Below, in pieces: positions 12,001-21,200 of a stretch of 38,051 nucleotides of DNA. A model generated the notes under the pieces. The model had not been told where the DNA came from and did no database searches. It was given only the letters and a program-made list of their open reading frames with translations. The DNA is from Ectocarpus siliculosus (lineage: Eukaryota > Sar > Phaeophyceae > Ectocarpales > Ectocarpaceae), in NCBI GenBank assembly GCA_000310025.1, contig FN649736.1, positions 4,002,125-4,040,175 on the forward strand. The letters run 5' to 3'. Position 1 is the first letter of the stretch; every line of letters begins with the position of its first letter. A program made the position numbers and the translations under genes.

Positions 12001-14325
12001 TAGCTCCATCCGCCCTCGCTGGCCTACCGTAGGTGACGTAAGACAACACACCCCCTCGACCGATTTTCAAAGCTGGAATGCTCCACAGCAGAGGGAGAGG
12101 CGGTGCCAAAAGTGGCGGCTCGTCGAGAACTTTTCCGAGAACGCATCGTTTGATTCACGCATCCTCTTCGTCTTGGAGCAACAGAAGTTTGAGAATCGGG
12201 CCAGGAGGTGTGGCATGTCATGTCACGTACTGTGCCTGTGCGGGTGGCGAGCGCGCTGCCCGCGGCAAAGGTAAAGATCGGGGGGAGGGGGGGGCGGGGG
12301 TACGCGGCGTAATGACCCCGTTGCACCTACCAGCGGGCTGGGCTGAAGCCCCCGGGGCATGTACTGTATCGACAGATACTCTCAGAAGAAGCTCGAAGAG
12401 GTCAATAGGCCAAGATGGTGGTGAGCTCTTGGCCTTTTCGCCCTTCTGGTGGAGTATTTCGCAGGTGCACCTGCGTTTCCTCCCCTCTTCGAGGTTCTCC
12501 TGGAACATGTGTCGATAACACGCCCCAGAGGCATCTAACAGCCCGGGTACGTAGGTGCAGCGGGGTTCGTTCACGGCACGGAACCCCCCCCCCACCCGAA
12601 CCTTTGTATTTGTAGCTGCCCCCCACCCTCTGGCTTTTGGCGCACATGTCCCGGGAGGCGGCTAACGTATCCGTATCTTCGTGATCATGTTCTCACCTCA
12701 CCCTGGGCAAGGGGTTCATGTTTGCTGCTCCGTGCGAGTGCTGCTATATACTGCTGTCGCGTCCGAAGTGTTGCCCTTTGATTGCATCTCTCAAGTTTTT
12801 GAACCCAATCCCCCCTTGGTAGCTTGGTAGCACTGCTTGCAGCAGTATCCACTTCTTCGCCCACTGGCGTGTTGCGTGCTTTTTTTTTCGTTGGTTATAT
12901 CTTCTCCGCGCTGGTGTCTCTGGTTCTTTCCCAGTCTGATGTGAATTGGCCCCTACCCACCCCCCACCAGCCAGGGGAAGAAGGTGGCTAACTGGGGTTG
13001 GACAAGACGTAAGAAAAGCTATTTTGAGCCACCTTTGGCAACGTAGCAAGGAACGATTGGCCATCGGCGATCGGTTCCTGTGGTAGCAATGCTCCGTCCT
13101 CACGAGGACGCGTGGTCAACGGTCTATAACAGCTGAGGCATTCGAAACATGAGCACCCCCGCCCCCCCCTGTTCTACGCGCCTCCCAAATCCCTTGGACT
13201 GACTGTCACGTGCAACACAGGCGAGACGAAGTTCATTTCCAGGCCCAACTTCCAGGCCGGCGTCCTCATGTACTTCTCGTACATGCTGCTCTTCTTGCAG
13301 TATGCGCTAGGCCGCTTCTTGCCCAAGGCTGGGAAGAGCAAGGTGACAAGAGACAAATTATGAAATAGTGATGATTGCCACCTTGCTGACAATGTACTTA
13401 TTCACCACTGGCAGGGTAAATGGTGCATCCCCCGTAGGCCACTACGTCCTTCTTTGGACTATTGGACTGTTGGTAACGTTGACATACACGGCCGTCCTTC
13501 TTTGGACTATTGGTAACGTTGACATACACGGCTATCCTTCTTTGGACTATTGGCAACGTTGACATACACGGCTATCCTTCTTTGGACTGTTGGTAACGTT
13601 GACATACACGGCTGTCAGCAAAGAGAACTGGCTGTCAGCAAATGTTTTGTTAATCTTTTTTCGGACATCCATCCATCCGGCGGCGATCGTTTGTTTTTGA
13701 TTTTCAGTTGCCCCAGGAGATGGATATGTTGGTAAAGGTGGTGTGTCCCGGAGGAGGGTTACTTACCTCATACCTCATGATTTTTTCTTGAAAATGAACA
13801 AATCATCAGTGTGCACACCGCCGCCGTGCACTACCTCGTTGCTTTCGACTGCATTTTTCGGCGGGAGTCTCTTAGGAGTGATGATTACCCGCCCTAATAC
13901 GGTGCTTGATTGGAAGCATTTTTTGCCTTTGGTGGTCGCTGCTTGCTTCTGTGGTTTTGCTGTAGTTTTTTAGAGTGGTCGTGTGACAGTTCGTGCGTGT
14001 GTTCGTGTCGTGAGAGTCCTGTGCTGTCGAACTCTTCTACTCTGTTGTTTGCCATCCTCCTTTAGCTCGACACCTTGTGGCGACGGGGCTAGATTTCGGC
14101 GAGGATGCACCACCGTAACAATCGATAACAACTCTTACGCATGTGCTCTTTTTTTCTTATTTTTTTTTACTTCACTGTTCTACGGTCGTTCTCTTGCCTG
14201 TCGCGCAGGTGTCGAAGGGAGGAGGAGGCTCCGGGGCGGGAAAGCCTAAAACAGCTGCTTCTGGTGATGGCGGTGCGGGTGCCGCATCTTCGGTCGACCG
14301 AAAACCACGATCAAAGGCGGAGTGA
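6009..14325 (+). CDS. ELO: ELO-family very-long-chain fatty acid elongase (3-ketoacyl-CoA synthase), ELOVL6-like
   Basis: Condensing enzyme of ER fatty-acid elongation, joining malonyl-CoA to an acyl-CoA. Seven exons: 6009-6164, 8153-8331, 10736-10862, 11196-11358, 11726-11863, 13221-13342, 14209-14325. All introns are GT-AG, phases agree throughout, and the product is 333 aa. The ELO signatures are in order: KIPELGDT spanning the exon 3/4 junction (154-161), the catalytic histidine box HWYHH (175-179), NYTVHALMYLYY across the exon 4/5 junction, and TTMQISQ in exon 5. Hydrophobic segments fit a seven-helix membrane protein (for example [16 protein letters not shown] from residue 64). HWYHH with LHW before it is typical of ELOVL6-type enzymes acting on saturated or monounsaturated C12-C18 chains; PUFA elongases more often have HVxHH. 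Substrate choice is inferred. The tail is Gly/Ser/Ala/Lys-rich and ends RSKAE, which resembles a basic ER-retrieval signal. The ATG at 6009 (a second follows at 6012) opens the conserved N-terminus. Confidence 0.95.
9015..9081. other. Inverted repeat able to form a long hairpin, in elongase intron 2
   Basis: The left arm ACTACTGTTGTACAGCAGT (9015-9033) pairs with the right arm at 9057-9081. ACTGCTGTA (9057-9065) and CAACAGTAGT (9072-9081) form 9 + 10 base pairs, separated by a 6-nt bulge (9066-9071). The loop is about 23 nt. The size resembles a microRNA precursor, but nothing in the sequence proves transcription or processing. It could equally be a MITE remnant. Confidence 0.4.
12048..12211. 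mobile_element. MITE-like inverted-repeat element in elongase intron 5
   Basis: The left end reads acaccccctcgaccgatttt followed by caaag. The right end (12185-12211), reverse-complemented, reads acacctcctggcccgattct followed by caaa. The imperfect TIRs are about 25 bp in a 164-bp element with no coding capacity. The inner part of the left end (gattttcaaag...ctccacagc) is shared with the element at 16407-16631, so the two appear related. Confidence 0.55.
13448..13615. repeat. 40-bp tandem repeat (four copies) in elongase intron 6
   Basis: Four consecutive units start ccttctttggactattggta and end acggctat, at 13448, 13496, 13536 and 13576. The last three are 40 bp. The first is 48 bp because of an 8-bp internal duplication (ggactatt/ggactgtt). 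Units differ by only a few substitutions, so expansion is recent. Open frames across it are by-products of the repeat, not genes. Confidence 0.9.
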
Positions 14326-14527
14326 TTACGATTGGCTGGGATTAAATGCGGAGTGATTTGATTGGTCGGCGGGGTCCTCGCCACGGCGGCGGAGTTGTTG
14401 TTGTGGTGGGTGGCGTTGTTTCTGCATCATCGACTTCTCATGCGAGAGGAAAAAAAAAGTCAAGAAGAGTGATATGTAGTGAACAGCCACGGCAAACGAA
14501 TTATTGCCGATCACGCGTTCGAGGGAG

Positions 14528-14560
14528 GTGTGTGCGTGTGCGTGTGCGTGTGCGTGTGCG
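14528..14560. repeat. (GTGTGC)n short tandem repeat
   Basis: About five GTGTGC hexamers about 200 bp downstream of the elongase stop codon. Confidence 0.85.
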
Positions 14561-15972
14561 AAGCACGGGAAGCCCCTGAATAGATGTTGGCGAGCTAGCT
14601 TGTCGCCAATGGTGTTGGATTTGTTGGTGGGATATGTGTGAGCAACTGGCAACAAATTTGACACGGGTTCCTTTTGAATTAGCAGCACATCGATAGATGG
14701 TCGGCCTTCGCATTGAGAAAAGAGGTGGTGGTTGTCGATCAGTAAATGTGTCGCCATGTGTGTGTGTTTTACGCACAGCACAACTAGACGCTACACGCAA
14801 GCTGCACACAACTTTCCCGAAAACTTCAGGAAATAGTTCTGAGAGAAAATAATATGTTCTGAGACATGATTCTGAGGGTCGCGCGACGTGCTTCGGATTG
14901 AAAGATCTCTTGGAATTTTGTCGTACTGTATGATGTCTTGTATGGAAACTGTTGTGCTGTTTTCTATTTTGTCTATTTTTTCTAAATGTTTTTTTTTTTT
15001 TGTAGCTTGTTCCGTCTTTTGATCAATTCATGACTTGATTGACGCGACAGCGGGAAACGCGGCGTGGGCGTCTGACGTGTTTTTGCGCTCCTCCTACTTG
15101 TACAGCACAAGTTGTGTTGGCTGGTTGGAGCTCGGCATGATTTCCAGACTGATTCAACAGATCAAAGCAACCTTTTAAACCTGTTGTGCGGCTCAAGTAT
15201 GGTTTGATATTTCCGTAGGAACAGCAGTCAGACTTCACACCTGCCGTCGGTGCCACCGTGGCATGTTTCGCTTGTTGTTGTTGTAAGCTGCTGTGGGTCT
15301 GACGAATCGGCGAGCGAGTTTTAAAATTGTGAGCATCTGGTACGTATCGCGCGGGCAGCAATGCTGGCGAGATGAAAGAAGGCAACGCTGTTCTCCGTGC
15401 TTTGTGCTCGCTCCCTCCCAGAATAACTACCTTTCTTTTTAGTCATATTTTCTGTGTCGGGCCTACTCTGGCGTTTTATTTGTGATGTAGTTGTTGATCG
15501 ATCTACTTCTATCTCGGCTGTGGCTGCTTACCAAAACGGCCGAAATTTGCTATTTCCACCTCGCTTGTAGCGGCGGGCTTGCGAAATGAGCTTAAGCCAT
15601 GATGGAGTATGTATCGGTTCATCGACGTCGCGCGGAGCGGCATATGTGTGGACTTTGTTGACCGTGGACGCGATAAACACCCTTCTAGCCAGACAAATAT
15701 GAAGTAGAGCTTCCCTCGAGCTTGGCAAGCGATCGATTGATGTGGGCATGGGTGCGATACAATCGCCGGTGTCTCGATGCATCAGTGAAGGAGTCTTGCG
15801 CGCGGGTACATACCCGCGGAACAATCGGGATGGTCGATAGCGTCAGACCTTGGTGCCTGCCGACTGCTGTAGTATGTTTCGGACACAGGTACAATAGGCA
15901 ACAGGATGGGGGGAATTGGAGACCCTCTCCTGTCATAATTTAGGCGTGCTCCCGTTGTCTCGTTCCGTTCGC

Positions 15973-16010
15973 CACGCTTGCCTGCTGCACGCTTGCCTGC
16001 TGCACGCATG
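15973..16010. repeat. 15-bp tandem repeat
   Basis: The unit cacgcttgcctgctg occurs twice in full, followed by a partial third copy. Confidence 0.8.
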
Positions 16011-16406
16011 CAAGAGGAATGACCTGTCTGTATATGTTGGACCGACCCAGGCACGAAAAACACTTGCTTTTTTTTCACTCCGTAGACTACGTTAGTTTCA
16101 TTAGACGACTTGTTATTGCTGCTGTGCTCCAGAACCATGCTTTCGTTTCTCTGCTGTTGTTTTGTGTTGATGACTAGGAGACTAGGAGAGTGGGACTGGT
16201 ATGGTTTTGTTGCTGTTGGGTAGGCGGGTGTGATGCGAACACGTTTCTTTTTCGCGCGCCCGTGTTAACATGAACAGTTTTTTTTTTTGTGAAAGCCGTG
16301 TCTTTCTTCTCCTTTCGCGCAAGAACGAAACACGGATTGATTGATCCGTGTCTCTCCGTCATTGTTTCTACATTTTATTTGTAGGCTAGGGACAACACTA
16401 CACCCC

Positions 16407-16631
16407 GTAAGGTTGCGAGTCAGCGCACAGGGGTGCGATCGATTTTCAAAGCGTAATTTCTCCACAGCCAGAAGGGTGCGAGCGCCAACTGGTACTTCTC
16501 AGGAAAGCTCTCGATGAGATATTTCCAAAACCGCCCTTCCTTTTCGACAGTGGTACCCTCGTGTGGTCGTGGAAAAATGACGCTTTGAAAAATGTGCGCA
16601 CCCCTGTCTGTGCGCTGACTCGCAACCTTAC
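16407..16631. mobile_element. MITE with about 60-bp terminal inverted repeats
   Basis: The left end (16407 to about 16470) starts gtaaggttgcgagtcagcgc. The right end, reverse-complemented from 16631, starts with the same 20 bases and stays similar through aggggtgcg, tttcaaagcgt and ccac. The element is 225 bp with no coding capacity. CACTAC at 16396-16401 and again at 16632-16637 may be a 6-bp target-site duplication, although a few bases (acccc) lie between the left copy and the TIR. Transposition in trans by an unknown DNA transposase is inferred. Confidence 0.75.
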
Positions 16632-17226
16632 CACTACTTTGTCTGCCGTGTGTCTATTACTCTGCAACGTCAAGGTTTATCACGGACCAAACCGTCGCTC
16701 TCAGGAGCAGCGATTGATTCGAGATCGTGCATCCACTCCCTCCCGTGTCGCGTTGTGTGTTTACTTACGGACGGGTGTTTTCTTTTTTTTCGGGGGGTGG
16801 GACGTTGGCCCATGACGCTCATGTTGTGGTTGTATTGGCGGGTAGTGTCGATCGCCATACATACACTGTTTGTTGCTGCACCACAACAACTTCGAAAAAT
16901 GAAAAATATGGCAAGACAGAGGCAATCTAGGGGAAAAGTGGAGGGCCGTGACTAGCTGTCGTTGTGTTTTTGGCGGTCCGTGCAAGGGGTGTTGGGCTGC
17001 TTGCTTGCGATTGATTGTTTTCCCTCAAGTCAGGGAGCGACGGTTGGGAGGGGGCATCGCGTGAAGATCGCGATACGACAGCGACAGGGCTGGCATGTGC
17101 CTAGACGGCGGCAGTAGACTGGACGAACACAGCAACGTACTAGATACAGGCAGCAACAACGCGGTGGTGGTGGCAGAAGACGGGGGGGGGGGACAAGCAT
17201 GGTACATACTATACATGCAGAGGAAG

Positions 17227-17469
17227 CCCCCCCCCCCCCCCAGTTAAAATTCCAGAAAAAGGGGGTCTTTTTTTAGGAGGGGGGAAAAATTGGGGACCGC
17301 CCAAAAAAAAAACTGGGAAAAAAAAAAATAACTTTTTTAATTAAAAACAACCAACCCCCCCCTCCCCTACAAAAAAGCCCTAAAAATATTTTTACGTTTG
17401 GATTCTTTCCCCCCAAAAAAACAAAAATTTTTCTCCCTTTAACGCTTCCATTTGGGGAAAAAAAAAAGG
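17227..17469. other. Low-quality duplicate of 17570-17812 (assembly artefact)
   Basis: These 243 bases align without obvious gaps to the 243 bases after the N-gap, but bases are replaced so that homopolymers merge. For example, ggagtgggagagaattgggg after the gap reads ggaggggggaaaaattgggg here. Shared landmarks in order are a C-run, agttaaa, tttaggag, attggggac, caaccaacccc against caacgaaccc, and ctttaacgcttc against ctttagcgcttc. The pattern fits the degraded tail of a sequencing read, not a biological repeat. It should not be annotated as DNA of the organism. Confidence 0.85.
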
Positions 17470-17569
17470 NNNNNNNNNNNNNNNNNNNNNNNNNNNNNNN
17501 NNNNNNNNNNNNNNNNNNNNNNNNNNNNNNNNNNNNNNNNNNNNNNNNNNNNNNNNNNNNNNNNNNNNN
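17470..17569. other. Assembly gap of exactly 100 N
   Basis: A run of 100 Ns, the conventional size for a gap of unknown length. The flanks overlap (see 17227-17469), so the true gap is probably zero or negative. Confidence 0.98.
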
Positions 17570-17675
17570 CGCCCCCCCCCCCCCAAGTTAAAGTACAGGA
17601 GAGAGTGAGTCTTTGTTTAGGAGTGGGAGAGAATTGGGGACGTCATAATAATATATCTTGAATATATATATATAC

Positions 17676-18200
17676 TTTTCTTAATATGACACAACGAACC
17701 CATCTCTACCATAGAAAAGAGTCAGAGACAGATTATTAGCAATGAATTCATAGCGTCAAAAAAAGCTAACATTTTCATCTCTTTAGCGCTTCGTCTTGTG
17801 GAAGAAAAAAGGGGTGTCACCCGGGGATGATGATGATGGCAACACCATAACTCGACGTGCAAACTGAGGTCGTCATGGCTGATCAGTTAGAAGCAGAGAC
17901 AGCAGACGGATCGATCGGCGTGTCTCTCTGGGGTGTGGTGGAAAACATAGTTAACTTTTATCTACAGATCAGATGGTGAGCCTCCGACAGACAGACTGAG
18001 ACCATTGGTGACAAAGTGTGTTACTTCGAAGGAAACATTTGGGTTGTTTTGGACGACCTTCCTATTTGGGGGCGTAACGTTACACACACACAGTTCGCTA
18101 CAAAAATTATTGCTGAACCGCGAAAGGAATTAATTACCGATTTGAAATCTCAGACTCTTTTCTATGATAGAGATGGTTTCGTTGTGTCATATTAAGAAAA
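17676..18200. mobile_element. Terminal-inverted-repeat element, about 525 bp, non-coding
   Basis: The left TIR (17676-17732) starts ttttcttaatatgacacaac and continues through cgaacccatctctaccatag. The right TIR (18145-18200) is its reverse complement with only a few mismatches over about 54 bp. The interior has no long open frame, so this is a non-autonomous element. Related ends occur at 25949-26010, 31937-31986 and 32032-32160, and the sequence inside the left TIR (attagcaatgaattcatagcg) is also shared with the copy at 32032. Flanks are AT- and A-rich, and I see no clear target-site duplication. Confidence 0.75.
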
Positions 18201-21200
18201 AAAAAAAAAAAATCCATCAGCCTTCCTCCGGTCGGTGCTGTTGTTTGTGCGTCCGAACATACCCAAAGAAGGGTTGACAGATGAACACCAAGAAATAACG
18301 ATGTCATACGGTCGTGCTATAACATAGCCTCGGCCAGACTCAAAAGCCCGCCTTTTTTGTGCTCAGTATCCAAGTACAGGAAGGGTGACGAGGTGAACAA
18401 TAAGTGAGACGCCCGTATGTATGTGGTCTTGACATATATGCACACAGTACTCCGTGGCCGACATGAATATGAGCGGTATGTTGCTTGAATGGTGGAACTG
18501 CCGACATCATAATAGTGGCATGAATATCTCTTGTCACGATCTCATCTCAATATGTACATGTACATGAACCCGACATACATGTCGAATAGTGACACTGCCC
18601 TGCACATTCTCCTCTTGCCCAAAAATGCCACTATAATACCGGGCCACCTTCCATGCAATTTTGGATGCATACAGGTAAGTATTGAAAATGTCTGGTGTCA
18701 TGGCCTTCTCCACTCTCAAGTCTTCGTTCCAAAAAGGTGCCACAACCGAGCACCATCTTTTTATTTGACATGATAATCAATGATGTCTCGATCAAAAGGA
18801 ACAAAAATATCATCCACATGATGAAAATAATGTGGTGTAGAAGAAGCGAATCATACATATTTATTTGAAGGGGCGCGCGCAGCGCGCTCTCAGCAAACGC
18901 TAGCATAGCCACCAAGCAGAGGGATAGCTGGCTTCGCCATGATGACGCAGCAGTCAGTCAGCCAGTCGCCCGAAAACAAAGCAACAAACGTGGTCACCCG
19001 GTAGTCTTAATTTCCGTGTGGTGTGTCGTCCCTCCCTGTTCGTTTACTTCGTCGTTTACGCCATTCGTTGTTCTTTCCCCCTGTAAGGGGAATGAAAACG
19101 GTACACACGGCCATTTAACTCGATCAGGCACACGACAGCGGTCACCGCACTTCGCCTCCCGCCTCGTTGTCCATGAACGAACACACTACTAACTGTGAAC
19201 CCTCCAACCTCCCTTGTTTTTCTATACTACTACTGCTGCGGCTGCTGTGCGGTAATGTAGGTGTAGCACAATAAAGATGATGCTGTTCCATCAGAAATAA
19301 AACTCAAAATAAAAAGAACCCTAAAAAAATCCTGACCTCTTTCTTCACCTCACACCACGCCCCGGGTGTTAACAATGTTCTCTACCATTTTTTATTGCAC
19401 TTTAGAAGACCAAGACAGACAGAACGTCGAACACGGCAAAGACAATATGATGATAGATAGCCGCACCGGCCAAGGGCAAACAAATATAAAGAAAAACAAG
19501 GGCTCGTGCACGATACTGCTCGTTCGCTGCTCCCTGCCTCTACCTTCTTCGTACACGAAAGCCCCCTTGGCGCTGTATTGATCATCAACGGTGCCCCCGC
19601 CGTGCGGAAGCTCCGTGCCCCGCCAATTTCTCCACTACTACACCACCCTGTCTACCCAGTTGACCCAACGAACACCCCAAGACGCGACGCGACGTCGTAG
19701 GAAGAAATGCCCTCGGCTACGGATCACCCAATGTCCCTGTATATCGCTCGGTATTATTATCGTCCATACATGGCAACACGCCGCTACAACACCCCCCGGG
19801 AGAAACACGAGGAGGATGAGGAGAGAGGCAAGCCGCGGGGAAGATCACCACCCAAACGAGGGAACAAACATGCATGAGGTCTCGCCAGACAAGACAGATA
19901 AGACAGACAAGCCAAACAGGAAAACAAACAAAGAACTGACTACGATGCGGCTCGAAGACCACCAGAGAGAACGAGAGTGGTGGCAGCACGCGGCCATTGT
20001 TTTCCATGTGACAGACAACACTCTTCAGCAAACACGGGAAAAAATACAAACCAGTATCAGAAACACCCCACCCCACCCCGCCCAGGGTAGCGGCGGCAGC
20101 AGCAGAAGCAGCAGCAGCGGCGGCGGCATCAGGCCAATCCAACGTCAACAAATTCGTGCTCATAGACACACAACGCAGGCACATGAAGGTGTGTATGTAC
20201 GCACGGATATCGCGCCACGAAGATGCAGATAACCCAACAACAAAAGAAAAATAAAGTGAACAACACTACTTACGATGGGATCTCGATCTCGACGTCACTT
20301 TTCCCTAATCGCTCCGTTCCCTACCGCCCTCGTCACAACGCACTACTTGGGAAGGAGGAGAACACGCCCCCCCACGATCCAGGGTCGAGCACACGCCACA
20401 CGCAACTTTCAAGAAGTTTCCAAGAATTTTCTTCTTCGACTGGGGGAGACAGGGAGACTCCTCTACCACTTGAACACTTTGAAAGGAGCTGCCTCTTGGA
20501 ACAAAACAACTAAAGAGTGCTCCGGATGGCGTGGCTGGCGAGGCGGGGCAACCGTTTTGTTTCTCTTCTAGAATACACCTTTTGCCAAAAATAAAAAAAG
20601 AAAACATTACAGTGACACTACTTGTTGACCGCGCACATCATATTATACGTATGTATATAGAGTTAGGAAAGGAACCTGACATGTAGTACCAGACACAACA
20701 CAACGCACTACTGCGGCTGGGAGGGAACTCTGACAGCACGTAGCACCGAACCCACAGCACTCTTTTGGATTACTGGTTCCTCTTCTGTCCTGTCCTACTT
20801 CCCCCCTCCCTCGTACCATTTTTTTTCTTGTTCCCCCCCCCCCTCTCTGTTCTTCTCGAAACCCGTGGAAACACCAACAAAGCGCCCACTCTCCGTCCCA
20901 TCTTGTAACCCACAGCGGGCGATTTAGAGTCAACACACTGCAGAAACAAAAACAAAAAAGGACTCGGTGACTGCTACATCAAGGGGTACAGCGGGCAACC
21001 GGGAAGGAGCGAGGGGGGGCTACCAAACACAAAAGACGACCCGCAACGGCGACGCCAACTCTTAAGATACGACAATAGTTGTAGTACATGACAACGCCAT
21101 AAAATGGAGAAAAATAACATGCAACAAGTCGTTACATGATAAGCAAGCAAAAGAGACCAGGTACCCCAAACAACACGAGTGCGGAGGAAGGGGGGGGGGG

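Larger units (their letters stand above)
14326..17226. other. 3' flank of the elongase gene, no further gene seen
   Basis: About 2.9 kb downstream of the elongase stop. On the plus strand it is T/G-rich with many T-runs, like the introns of the same gene. This suggests that part of it is a long 3' UTR transcribed rightwards. It includes a gtgtgc hexamer array (14528-14560), a 15-bp repeat (15973-16010) and the inverted-repeat element at 16407-16631. Short open frames show no domain or consistent splice structure. Confidence 0.5.

Noticed and set aside
13368-13735. Open frames across elongase intron 6
   Set aside because: Produced by the 40-bp tandem repeat; they lie between well-supported elongase exons and are not in phase with them.
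17227-17469. Third complete copy of the TIR element end
   Set aside because: The similarity is to the immediate neighbour across the gap over its whole length, including unique flank, and shows read-error smearing; it is an assembly artefact.
19591-20232. Plus-strand open frame of 213 codons
   Set aside because: Composition follows the local A/C-rich skew (Thr, Arg, His, Pro, Gln) and I see no domain. It is likely a by-product of composition in the KH 3' flank.
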